Assembly (NCBI GenBank): GCA_045578665.1
Contig: JAZNKR010000028.1
Span: forward strand, 1-8,268
DNA: 8,268 nt
DNA from: HGM04593 sp045578665
Lineage (GTDB): Bacteria; Bacteroidota; Bacteroidia; Bacteroidales; Bacteroidaceae
Direction: 5' to 3'
The notes under the pieces are model-generated. The model was given only the letters and a program-made list of their open reading frames with translations, was not told the DNA's origin and did not search any database. Both the position numbers and the translations under genes were made by a program. Of this stretch, positions 1-6,434 are shown one piece after another; positions within the stretch are counted from its first letter, which is position 1; each line of letters opens with the position of its first letter.

Positions 1-78
1 ACTCTCTCCGGATGCCAGATACTCATTTATGAGTTGAAGCTTCTCGGCATCACTGAATGTCCTGCGTTGAGTTGTCAT
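1..78 (-). CDS. Transposase N-terminus (IS3 OrfA-like), runs off the window
   Basis: Reading leftward from the ATG at 78, an open frame of 26 codons reaches the window edge. The protein begins MTTQRRTFSDAEKLQL and continues to an ALASGES-like stretch (residues 20-26 are EYLASGES after IN). This resembles the start of the helix-turn-helix OrfA transposase subunits of IS3-type elements, where a basic tail and a (F/Y)(S/T)xExK motif lead into the first DNA-binding helix. The IS-end-like repeats just upstream support a transposase, as does a leftward Bacteroides-type promoter at 217-246. Only the first helix is visible, so the family (IS3 versus another HTH transposase) and whether the gene is intact cannot be judged. 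An unrelated HTH regulator is possible. Confidence 0.5.
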   Translation of the reverse strand, partial: MTTQRRTFSDAEKLQLINEYLASGES

Positions 79-216
79 TGTGTACTAATTTAGGGTTACA
101 TTTTATTTACTTTTTTGTAAACCTATTTTAGGAATAGACATTTTTCTCGGAAAAAAGTTCTCGTCCCCCTTTAAGAGGGACAGCTTTTTTTATGTTTCTT
201 ATTTTGAAGAGATTAG

Positions 217-246
217 CAAATATAAAAACTGAAAGATGTGTCCAAA
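217..246 (-). promoter_or_regulatory. Leftward Bacteroides-type promoter, candidate for the transposase
   Basis: On the minus strand a perfect -7 box TATATTTG (224 to 217) lies 18 bases downstream of a TTTG -33 box (246 to 243). Transcription would start near 213 and leave a leader of about 135 bases before the ATG at 78. That leader would contain the hairpin at 163-181, a position where IS elements often hold structures that limit expression from outside promoters. The motif match is seen; the role is inferred. Confidence 0.45.
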
Positions 247-286
247 GATTAGCTTAAAGTGGGACAACTTTTCAAGTTACTTATTT

Positions 287-325
287 CCACCGACATTATC
301 CACCGACATTATCCACCGACATTGC
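287..325. repeat. Three tandem 13-bp direct repeats
   Basis: CCACCGACATTAT occurs at 287-299 and 300-312, and CCACCGACATTGC at 313-325, head to tail with no spacer. The repeat stands out as a GC-richer block in very AT-rich surroundings and directly abuts a 16-bp palindrome, about 80 bases upstream of the sigma-factor promoter. It could be an iterated protein-binding site, or simply slipped-strand duplication left after the neighbouring insertion. Its function is unknown. Confidence 0.85.
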
Positions 326-341
326 AATGCAACGTTGCATT
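326..341. promoter_or_regulatory. 16-bp perfect palindrome, candidate operator
   Basis: AATGCAACGTTGCATT is a perfect dyad without a central spacer. It starts right after the third 13-bp repeat and ends 65 bases before the candidate -33 box of the sigma/RyR operon. The size and symmetry fit a binding site for a dimeric HTH regulator, and the upstream position would suit activation. A second, weaker dyad (ATAATCA, TTTT, TGATTAT; 358-375) lies between it and the promoter. No regulator gene next to it identifies the ligand. Confidence 0.4.
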
Positions 342-406
342 TTAGGTAATATATTTGATAATCATTTTTGATTATTTTTAGAAATTCCAATAAAATTGGA
401 CGTTTC

Positions 407-439
407 TTTAATGATTATTGAATTAAACGCTTAACTTTG
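407..439 (+). promoter_or_regulatory. Promoter of the sigma factor-RyR protein operon
   Basis: A perfect Bacteroides -7 box TAACTTTG (432-439) lies 21 bases after TTTA (407-410), a one-mismatch -33 box. Transcription should start around 444-448, giving a leader of about 40 bases before the ATG at 487. The match to the -7 consensus is clear. The weaker -33 box may mean dependence on an activator at the upstream repeats or palindrome. Confidence 0.5.
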
Positions 440-486
440 CGAATGAGAATCGAAACAGACAAGACGAAAACAAGCATCAAGCACAA

Positions 487-1059
487 ATGACCGACCAATT
501 AATAGTAGAACTACTAATAGCCAAAGACGAAAGGACGACAAAAGAGTTCTTTTTCAAGAGTTGCCGCCCGCTATTCTTGAGCATTATCCGGCAAGTCTTC
601 AGCTACGAAGTGGATTACGATGAATTCGTCAATGAATTCTATATATATCTGATGGAGAATGACGCCTATCGCCTGAAACAATTTCAAGGGAGAAGCACCA
701 TTTACCAATGGATAAAAATCACTGCAATCCGATATTTCATATCAAAACGGGACAACATGATAGATTCAACCCCCAAAAACTCTCTTTCAGAAAACAAGAG
801 TGAGGATGAATCCATCGACACAGAAAACAGAATATCTGCCCGAATGGACATTGCAAGGTTACTATCACTCATGCCCAACAAACGATATGCATACGTAATC
901 AAAAGATTACAGATAGACGAAGCAACCCCACAGACTGTAGCCAAAGAACTGAGAACAAACGTAAACAATTTATACAATATAAAGAAGCGTGCTATTGCAG
1001 CATTAACCGAGATAGCTGATAAAGAAATTGAGAAGTATGAAAAAGAGAACAACAGATAA
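487..1059 (+). CDS. ECF-like RNA polymerase sigma factor (divergent)
   Basis: The 190-residue protein has the length and layout of an extracytoplasmic-function sigma factor, which directs core RNA polymerase to a small set of promoters. Residues ~20-89 match region 2: a helical core-binding part, then GRSTIYQWIKITAIRYFISK (68-87), equivalent to the F..WL..IA.N...D segment that melts and reads the -10 region. An acidic linker (~100-117) follows. Region 4 spans ~121-176, with LMPNKRYAYVIKRL and the helix-turn-helix VAKELRTNVNNLYNIKKRAI. Region 2 departs from the usual ECF wording, so this is a divergent member. It is the first gene of a tightly coupled pair: its last 23 bases overlap the start of the peptidase-RyR gene. 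No membrane anti-sigma gene is adjacent. The ATG at 487 follows a promoter about 50 bases upstream. It could act on its own operon, but no target promoters are evident. Confidence 0.85.
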   Translation: MTDQLIVELLIAKDERTTKEFFFKSCRPLFLSIIRQVFSYEVDYDEFVNEFYIYLMENDAYRLKQFQGRSTIYQWIKITAIRYFISKRDNMIDSTPKNSLSENKSEDESIDTENRISARMDIARLLSLMPNKRYAYVIKRLQIDEATPQTVAKELRTNVNNLYNIKKRAIAALTEIADKEIEKYEKENNR

Positions 1060-2191
1060 CATCACATCAGAAGTATTGGCAGCTTTCCTCGACGGCAATG
1101 CAACTACAGAAGAGAGTCAAAAGATAATAGATGGACTCTTCGAGGATGAAGAATTAAGAGAGATATTGCATATTTCCCGAGCGACAGATGCCGAATTGGG
1201 CTATTCTTACCAAGAGTGCGAATATATCCCGATGACAGCCTTGGCTGCCACATGTAACGAAGGTAATTTCTGCTGTCTTGAATGTGAAAAACATATACTC
1301 AGGAAACATGACATCGAATTTGACGAAAAAGAGATGTTGACAAATGCCATACACAACGGATGGCAAAAAATAGAAGGCACAGCACTTCACAATATCGGAC
1401 GACATTTAGAAAGTCATGGATTTTCTGTCACACGCAAATACAATTCGACCATCAAGGATATAGAGAATGCCATCAAGACAAGCAGAAGTCTGATAGCAGC
1501 CGTCGATGGAGGTGAACTATTGGGCAATAAGACCGACGAATTCATAGAAGACATATTTATTGGAGAAATTCCAGACCACACAGTGGTAATACTTTCTTAC
1601 GACAAAAAAAACAAGACTATAACTATATTCGATCCCAATTCCCAAAATACGGAAGACACTTACCCCATAGAAGAATTTATAGATGCATGGAACGACTCAA
1701 AAAACTATTTAGTCATTATAACACCAAAAGATATGGACACATACACACCTAACCCCATCGACGTATCAGACGTAGAATTATCAGAAGAGTTGAACGAATT
1801 GCGAGAAGCCATTGCCGAAAACGCACACGAGATTTGGGCGCTTGAAAGACAGGCACAAGGCTGGACATACGGTCCACAACGCGATGACACAAAGAAGCAC
1901 AATCCTTGTATGGTCAGATACTCCCAATTGCCGGAAAAAGAGAAAGTGTTCGACCGCGAAATGGCGATGAACACATTAAAACTCGTCAAAAAACTCGGAT
2001 ACGACATCATTAAACGCGAGGATACAGAGCTATACAAAGACTTGCTCTCACGCATAAAAAAGGCCAAAGAGACATATTACTGCCCAAGATGCTACAGCAA
2101 AGGCGAAAAGACCATTATAGAAAAGCATCAGGTATTCTGCTATAAGTGCGGACACGATTTAAGACTCGAAGAGCTATACAAGGAACTGTAA
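1037..2191 (+). CDS. C39-like cysteine peptidase / RyR domain / zinc-ribbon fusion protein
   Basis: A 384-residue, apparently cytoplasmic protein with no signal peptide or membrane helix. Residues ~8-45 (including EVLAAFLDGNATTEE) resemble the short N-terminal segment of anti-sigma proteins. Residues ~60-229 look like a C39/papain-like peptidase: Cys79/Cys80 in NFCCLEC, the family-like GTALHNIGRHLESHGFSV, then His181 in PDHTVVIL and Asp199/Asn201 in IFDPNS, giving a plausible Cys-His-Asp/Asn triad. Residues ~236-326 are a clear RyR domain (YTPNPIDVSDVEL; ENAHEIWALERQAQGWTYG; RYSQLPEKEKVFDRE; LGYDI). Cys349/352 and Cys368/371 form a zinc ribbon. The ATG at 1037 is preferred over an in-frame TTG at 1028. 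It overlaps the sigma gene by 23 bases, which suggests translational coupling and a joint role. Peptidase activity, the RyR ligand and any anti-sigma function are inferred. It could instead be a non-catalytic sensor. Confidence 0.85.
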   Translation: MKKRTTDNITSEVLAAFLDGNATTEESQKIIDGLFEDEELREILHISRATDAELGYSYQECEYIPMTALAATCNEGNFCCLECEKHILRKHDIEFDEKEMLTNAIHNGWQKIEGTALHNIGRHLESHGFSVTRKYNSTIKDIENAIKTSRSLIAAVDGGELLGNKTDEFIEDIFIGEIPDHTVVILSYDKKNKTITIFDPNSQNTEDTYPIEEFIDAWNDSKNYLVIITPKDMDTYTPNPIDVSDVELSEELNELREAIAENAHEIWALERQAQGWTYGPQRDDTKKHNPCMVRYSQLPEKEKVFDREMAMNTLKLVKKLGYDIIKREDTELYKDLLSRIKKAKETYYCPRCYSKGEKTIIEKHQVFCYKCGHDLRLEELYKEL

Positions 2192-2288
2192 AAAAGCATG
2201 TTTCTATATTTGCTTTTCCATTTCGGTGTCATAGAGTCTTGTATATAATGGTATTGAAGTTGTTTTGTTCGTTTTGCAAAAAGTGAAA

Positions 2289-2334
2289 GTCTCGGGAGAA
2301 GACAACAAGTTTGCTTGTTGTCTTCTCCCGAGAC
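2289..2334. repeat. Perfect 21-bp inverted repeat with TTTG loop
   Basis: The left arm 2289-2309 (GTCTCGGGAGAAG then ACAACAAG) is exactly complementary to 2314-2334, with a 4-base TTTG loop (2310-2313). No T-run follows (GCACCCTATA), so it is not a standard intrinsic terminator. It could be a dispersed palindromic repeat, a strong RNA stem at the 3' end of the sigma/RyR transcript that blocks exonucleases, or part of a small RNA. The arms are too close together for an invertible segment. Confidence 0.9.
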
Positions 2335-2482
2335 GCACCCTATATTCACTGTTACGCAATTTGTGGAAAAGTCGAAAATTCACAAATATGAGGTTGATTT
2401 ATTCGGAACCTATCGGAAATAGTTTTCAAATATTCAATTCTCGCAAAGTAAAAAAGACTTTTGGGACACCCTCACATTTCGC

Positions 2483-2522
2483 AAAGCAATGGGATTGTGC
2501 TGTGGCACAATCCCATTGCTTT
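2483..2522. terminator. Long hairpin (18-bp stem), probable bidirectional terminator
   Basis: The arm 2483-2500 (AAAGCAATGGGATTGTGC) pairs perfectly with 2505-2522 around a TGTG loop. The AAAG...CTTT ends resemble many Bacteroidales terminators, which have long stems and short T tracts. It lies about 290 bases beyond the RyR gene stop and would insulate that operon from the sigma gene at 2753. It may equally be a palindromic repeat related in design to 2289-2334. Confidence 0.5.
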
Positions 2523-2752
2523 AATCATACTACGCAAGTATCAAGAAGCACCCGTTTCCAGAGATTTATTAAATTCAACCGGACAGTGAAAAAATAGAAT
2601 GCCATCAAATAATTTTCATTTTTAACTGACTTTTTTTGGAATTTATGGATAATTTGCTTTCCTTTGCAATGCTAATCACAAATCTATTACTAACCTACAA
2701 TACAGATCGCCTATAGAGAAACAATTACTCCAAACACAATAAACTTAAGAAA

Positions 2753-3355
2753 ATGAGTAATTTTAAAGTATTGACCGACGACATGTTGGTCGCAAAATAC
2801 TTGGAAGGCGATAACAAGGCGTTCGATGAATTATTGGGCCGCCACAAGGATAGGTTATATTCCTATATATTTTTCTTGGTACGTTCACGCGAGGTTGCCG
2901 AAGATCTTTTTCAGGAAACCTTCGTAAAGGCTATTGTCAATATGCAGCAGGGGCGATACACAGCCGACGACAACAAATTCTACGCATGGCTCACCCGCAT
3001 AGCGCACAATCTTGTAATAGACCTTTTCCGTCAAGAGAGAAACGAGAATCAGATTTCGAACGACGAAACCGACATCGACCTTTTCAACAACAAGGCCTAC
3101 TCCGAAGGCACCATCGAGGCACGCATTGTGAACAGACAGGTACTTATGGATGTACGCCGATTGATAGACTATCTGCCCGACAATCAGAGAGAGGTCATCT
3201 ACATGAGATTCTATCAGTCCCTCTCGTTCAAGGACATTGCAGCAATCACCGGTGTAAGCATAAACACTGCGCTCGGACGCGTAAGATATGCCATTCTCAA
3301 TATGCGCAGAATAGCAGAAGAGAAAAACATCTCACTCGCATTGGAAGCTGTATAA
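2753..3355 (+). CDS. ECF sigma factor (sigma-70 family)
   Basis: A 200-residue canonical ECF sigma factor. Region 2 covers ~18-97: AFDELLGRHKDRLYSYI binds core polymerase, EVAEDLFQETFVKA (48-61) is the classic D-x2-Q-x-T/V-F element, and FYAWLTRIAHNLVIDLFRQ (76-94) reads and melts the -10 region. Region 4 covers ~131-186, with LPDNQREVIYMRFYQSLSFK followed by the helix-turn-helix DIAAITGVSINTALGRVRYA (161-180) that reads the -35-type element. No anti-sigma gene adjoins it, so it may be controlled at the level of its own transcription, which is inference. It stands alone between hairpins: no convincing promoter was found upstream and a terminator follows 28 bases after the stop. The ATG at 2753 fits the family start (TDDMLVAKYLEGD follows). 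Specific target genes cannot be read from the window. Confidence 0.95.
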   Translation: MSNFKVLTDDMLVAKYLEGDNKAFDELLGRHKDRLYSYIFFLVRSREVAEDLFQETFVKAIVNMQQGRYTADDNKFYAWLTRIAHNLVIDLFRQERNENQISNDETDIDLFNNKAYSEGTIEARIVNRQVLMDVRRLIDYLPDNQREVIYMRFYQSLSFKDIAAITGVSINTALGRVRYAILNMRRIAEEKNISLALEAV

Positions 3356-3383
3356 TCGTAAGTTTCCAAACACCCACTATCAT

Positions 3384-3413
3384 AAGGCAGGTTCTCTCTC
3401 GGGAATCTGCCTT
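3384..3413 (+). terminator. Terminator of the second sigma-factor gene
   Basis: AAGGCAGGTTC (3384-3394) pairs with GAATCTGCCTT (3403-3413) around an 8-base loop: 11 pairs including one G-U, starting 28 bases after the stop codon. The T tract is short (CTTTAA), as is common in this group. It separates the sigma gene from the small gene at 3589. Confidence 0.65.
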
Positions 3414-3588
3414 TAAACTACCTACCTCTTGCCACACTTGCTGCATTATCCAATTCGCTTGCAGCCGTTACTTACAAGAAACAGTCATAAGATTTTCTCT
3501 CAAAAAAATTACAACCTTATAAAATATATCCGATTTTGCAGCGTTATATTAACAGAAGGACGTAACAAACCCACTAAACGGATAGCCT

Positions 3589-3792
3589 ATGAATATAATC
3601 TTTACTTCTGATTTTAAAGTTTCCGATCTGAGAAAATATGAGACCGAGATTCGTTCATGCTTGCGTAACGAACCAATATTCTCACCCAAAGAAAAGACAC
3701 TGGATTTCATCAAGAATTTTGCAAGAAGCTTCCGTACAGAGCAGGGAGCCGAATCGAATATCGACGAAAGCAGACTCTGCGGATTGGTATAG
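3589..3792 (+). CDS. Small conserved-looking protein, function unknown
   Basis: A 67-residue protein starting MNIIFTSDFKVSDLRKYETE, soluble, with no signal peptide, membrane helix or cysteine motif. It has one cysteine at ~24 and one near the C-terminus. The middle (residues ~32-50, FSPKEKTLDFIKNFARSFR) looks like an amphipathic basic helix. I do not recognise a named family, though the sequence has the feel of small proteins conserved among Bacteroidales. It looks real because it fills the gap between two hairpins, begins with ATG and stops four bases before a strong terminator stem. The 5' side has 175 bases after the sigma-gene terminator in which I could not find a full promoter (only TTTG at 3535-3538). 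A role linked to the sigma factor is possible but unsupported. Confidence 0.7.
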   Translation: MNIIFTSDFKVSDLRKYETEIRSCLRNEPIFSPKEKTLDFIKNFARSFRTEQGAESNIDESRLCGLV

Positions 3793-3795
3793 TAC

Positions 3796-3834
3796 AAAAG
3801 AGGGTCCACTTCATTAACGAGTGGACCCTCTTTT
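3796..3834. terminator. Strong bidirectional terminator between convergent operons
   Basis: AAAAGAGGGTCCACT (3796-3810) pairs with AGTGGACCCTCTTTT (3820-3834), a 15-bp perfect stem with a 9-base loop. It is followed by TATTTT on the plus strand and preceded by an A tract that serves as a T tract on the minus strand. It ends both the small gene (stop at 3792) and the leftward M18 operon (stop at 3839). Confidence 0.9.
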
Positions 3835-3838
3835 TATT

Positions 3839-5116
3839 TTACAGATTATAGAACTCCGTAAATGCCTTTATAGTGTAGATCGTATCCACCAGCGCCGAAG
3901 TCTCTCTTATCGAATGCATGCCCCACATGGGATTGCCCATATCAACCCCTCTCATAGGCAATTGGGTGGTCAGGGTATTTCCAAGTGTGCCACCTCCTAC
4001 CATGTCGGAGCGATTGACAAAATATTGGAAAGGAACACCTGCCTTGCGGCAAATCTCGGCAAAGACTGCTGCCGAATCGCCATCGGTAACATATTTCTGG
4101 TTGGCATTGAACTTTATCACAGGACCGCCACCCATCACCGGATGGTTTGTCGGGTCGTGTTTCTCGGGATAATTGGGATGCAGGGCATGGGCCATATCGG
4201 CTGAAATCATGAACGAATTCTCCACTGCTGCATAAAGGTCACCGGGGGCACCGCCTCTCTTCAGGATAACAGTGTCGAGAAGGTTGCGCAACATAGGCGA
4301 CGCAGAACCCTGCTTGGTAACGTTTCCGGTCTCTTCGTTATCGAAAAGTGCAAGCACCTGGGTCATACGGGAAGCCTTGCCTGCAATCAAGGCCTGTAAA
4401 CCCGCAAAGGCCATCAACAGGTCGTCCTGTCTGCCGGAGGATACGAATTCGTTGTTAAGCCCGCAAAGCGTGGCAGGTGTAGCATCGTAAAGCGACAGAT
4501 CGAAATCGAGAATATCTGCAACAGCAACACCAAGTTCATCGGCAATAAGTTTCAGGAGCAGGTTTTCCCTCTCGAAATGGTTGCTTATGAATCCGAGCAC
4601 AGGCATCATATCGCGCTGACGGTTCAGAGGATTGCCGTCGTTGACCTCTCGGTTGAAATGGATGGCTATATGCGGAATAAGCAGCAACGGGCGCTTTATA
4701 TGAAGCAGGCGCGCAACGGGACGCAAAGGATTGTCGCCACGCAACAGCACACGGCCGGCGATGGAGAGAGGACGGTCGAACCATGTATAGAGGATTGGAC
4801 CACCATAGACCTCGGTGTTCAAGCGCACCATTCCACCTTCGGAGAACATTTCCGGTGCAGGCTTTATTCTGAATCCCGGAGAATCTGTATGGGCACATAT
4901 AAGTTTAAATCCATCGGTAACCTCTCCCGTGCCCACTCTGAAAGCAAACAGAGCCGTACCGTTCTTGGTGATATAATATCCCTTACCGGGTTCGAGCGCG
5001 GGCATATTTCCAATCTCCACCCTGCGGAAACCGTTGGCACAGAGTTGCTCCTCGGCATATTTCACTGCGAGGAAATTCACCGGAGAGCTATCCAGCATTT
5101 TCAACAATTCATTCAT
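3839..5116 (-). CDS. apeB: M18 family aminopeptidase (aspartyl-aminopeptidase type)
   Basis: A 425-residue cytoplasmic zinc exopeptidase of the M18 family, full length for the family (about 420-450). M18 enzymes remove N-terminal residues, often Asp or Glu, from peptides, and form large tetrahedral dodecamers. The metal and catalytic positions are all visible: His76 in CAHTDSPGFRIKP, Asp231 in GRQDDL, Glu261/Glu262 in FDNEETG (catalytic base and ligand), Asp307 in SADMAHALHPNY, and His401 in WGMHSIRE. There is no signal peptide, so it probably serves in turnover of imported or internal peptides. It is the last gene of the leftward run, 42 bases after the clostripain gene with no promoter seen between, and ends at the shared terminator. 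The ATG at 5116 gives the usual family N-terminus. Family is certain; preference for acidic residues is inferred from the family. Confidence 0.95.
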   Translation of the reverse strand: MNELLKMLDSSPVNFLAVKYAEEQLCANGFRRVEIGNMPALEPGKGYYITKNGTALFAFRVGTGEVTDGFKLICAHTDSPGFRIKPAPEMFSEGGMVRLNTEVYGGPILYTWFDRPLSIAGRVLLRGDNPLRPVARLLHIKRPLLLIPHIAIHFNREVNDGNPLNRQRDMMPVLGFISNHFERENLLLKLIADELGVAVADILDFDLSLYDATPATLCGLNNEFVSSGRQDDLLMAFAGLQALIAGKASRMTQVLALFDNEETGNVTKQGSASPMLRNLLDTVILKRGGAPGDLYAAVENSFMISADMAHALHPNYPEKHDPTNHPVMGGGPVIKFNANQKYVTDGDSAAVFAEICRKAGVPFQYFVNRSDMVGGGTLGNTLTTQLPMRGVDMGNPMWGMHSIRETSALVDTIYTIKAFTEFYNL

Positions 5117-5158
5117 AGTATATAATTTTTAGGAGGTAGGCAATATTAACGGAAGAGA

Positions 5159-6394
5159 CTATTTGCCTGCACTCTTCCACCCTGCAGCACTATACCACGC
5201 AGTTGTCCTGAAATCGGAATTGAGAATATCGTATTTTGAACTTTCACGCGGAATGAACATAGAGAGTCCGCAATAGGCCGAAGTATCGGTCGTAAAATTG
5301 CACTGTTTTATTCCCGACAACCATTTGGTGGATGCCACTTTATAGGGGACAGCTTTGTCGAGCGCAACTTTCCATGCACTGTAGGCATCGGCGGGCAATT
5401 TTGCCGACATCACAGCGTTCATGTCGAAGTATTCGGGATAGGCATCTGAGCGCGAGAAATATCCACCGGGCAAATAGGAAAAGAGACCTGAGAAATTGCC
5501 CACGGTATCACTTGCCAGATATGCCGGGACGAATGTCGCAGTAGCATCTGCTAATGCATCCATCTCGGAAGACTTCACTGCCGAGAGCAACACACCCAGA
5601 TAAGTGGAATAGCCTTTGCTGTAGCTGCCCAACAATGCCTGCGGGTCAAATGGTATGGAACAAAGATTGCCCATGATTCTGTTGTAGGGCGCACCGTTTG
5701 CAGGCAACTCGGCAGAAGAGCCTATGAGCCACTCGGCCGAACTGCGCAGTGCGTATGCCGTCTCGACCGACTGCATGAAGCAGGCATCGAACATTATATA
5801 ATCGAGTTTCACAGGTACCTTTTCGAGCGCGGCGGCAAGTTCCTCCACCTCCATGCTCTTGTATGGCGTAGCATACTCGCTGTTCAAGCAATTGTCGGCA
5901 CCTATACTACGTGTAGAACCGAGTTTGCGTGTCCAGCCGCTGCCATGGGACCACATGACAAGTCCAAAACTTTTCGAAGGATATTCAGTCGCGACCCAAT
6001 CGAGTACACGGTTGAAATGAAGAGTGTCGGCAGAGTTGAAATCCTCGTCGAAACTGTAAACCGTATCACATTGTGCCACACCTTTTCCGTTGCGGTAGAA
6101 ACGACAGACATATGGATTGGACAGTGCATCAACAAAAGCCAAAAAATAGCAACTGTCGGGAATATCCAAAACAGAACGGTTCATCTCATCGAGGTCAAGT
6201 CCGGCAAAATAGCTCAGATTATTCTCTGCCATCATGTATACGAGCACTGTACGCGAAGCCGTATCGCCACGCTCAAGCACGTCTACAACAATCTCCTTGT
6301 CGCCACCGTCCGAGTCATCGCTCTTACAACCCGTAAAGAGAGAGACAGCACAAAGGAGTATCGGAAGTATGAAGAAATATTTCAGATAATTCAT
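5159..6394 (-). CDS. Clostripain-family (C11) cysteine protease, lipoprotein
   Basis: A 411-residue secreted endopeptidase of clan CD. The start at 6394 is chosen over an upstream in-frame one (6466) because it places a lipoprotein signal at once: MNYLKYFFILPILL, then a lipobox LFTGC with Cys23 as the lipidated residue, followed by an acidic, Ser/Asp/Gly-rich tether (~25-38). The C11 core follows: TVLVYMMAENNLSYF (49-63), the catalytic His150 in MWSHGSGW and the catalytic Cys205 in FDACFMQSVETAYAL, spaced as in clostripain. C11 enzymes cleave after Arg or Lys and often mature by self-cleavage. Here the protein is probably anchored in the cell envelope. It sits 40 bases after the small exported protein and 42 before the M18 gene, in one transcript. 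Physiological substrates are unknown; nutrient protein breakdown or processing of surface proteins are options. Confidence 0.93.
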   Translation of the reverse strand: MNYLKYFFILPILLCAVSLFTGCKSDDSDGGDKEIVVDVLERGDTASRTVLVYMMAENNLSYFAGLDLDEMNRSVLDIPDSCYFLAFVDALSNPYVCRFYRNGKGVAQCDTVYSFDEDFNSADTLHFNRVLDWVATEYPSKSFGLVMWSHGSGWTRKLGSTRSIGADNCLNSEYATPYKSMEVEELAAALEKVPVKLDYIMFDACFMQSVETAYALRSSAEWLIGSSAELPANGAPYNRIMGNLCSIPFDPQALLGSYSKGYSTYLGVLLSAVKSSEMDALADATATFVPAYLASDTVGNFSGLFSYLPGGYFSRSDAYPEYFDMNAVMSAKLPADAYSAWKVALDKAVPYKVASTKWLSGIKQCNFTTDTSAYCGLSMFIPRESSKYDILNSDFRTTAWYSAAGWKSAGK

Positions 6395-6434
6395 TCTACG
6401 AAAGTCTACAAATGCAGAGGGCGAAAATTTAATA

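Larger units (their letters stand above)
1..266 (-). mobile_element. Probable end of an insertion sequence
   Basis: The segment holds the transposase start, a leader and two copies of a motif ending in GGGACA: CTTTAAGAGGGACA at 169-182 and CTTAAAGTGGGACA at 253-266. Read leftward these begin TGTCCC, a TG-type terminus as in many IS3-family elements. The inner copy is part of an imperfect hairpin (163-167 pairs with 177-181, 169-170 with 174-175). The true terminus could be 182 or 266. The outer copy is slightly favoured because the candidate transposase promoter (217-246) would then lie inside the element. No target duplication can be checked, because the other end lies outside the window. 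Confidence 0.35.
2192..2752. other. 560-base gene-free stretch with palindromes
   Basis: I see no credible gene here. The one sizeable frame (2265-2597) reads straight through both long hairpins and has no recognisable motif. The stretch holds a weak 7-bp stem just after the stop codon (2192-2198 with 2211-2217), an orphan plus-strand -7 box TATATTTG (2205-2212) with no TTTG 17-23 bases upstream, the hairpins at 2289-2334 and 2483-2522, and 7-base arms ATTTGTG/CACAAAT between them. I found no good promoter for the sigma gene at 2753. The TTTG at 2663-2666 has no convincing -7 partner. Confidence 0.7.

Noticed and set aside
287..325. CRISPR array
   Set aside because: The units are only 13 bp and directly adjacent, with no spacers and no cas genes.
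2289..2522. Invertible promoter or phase-variable segment, common in Bacteroides
   Set aside because: Each inverted repeat encloses only a 4-base loop, and the two hairpins do not share arms, so there is nothing to invert.
2265..2597. 110-codon plus-strand frame between the RyR gene and the second sigma gene
   Set aside because: It reads through both perfect hairpins, so part of its protein is encoded by palindrome arms, and it shows no domain or signal.
2986..3522. 178-codon plus-strand frame in another phase of the second sigma gene
   Set aside because: It overlaps region 2 and 4 coding sequence of a canonical ECF sigma factor and runs through its terminator.
4577..5125. 182-codon plus-strand frame opposite the M18 gene
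   Set aside because: Antisense to a gene with every catalytic motif in place; the translated product has no recognisable family.
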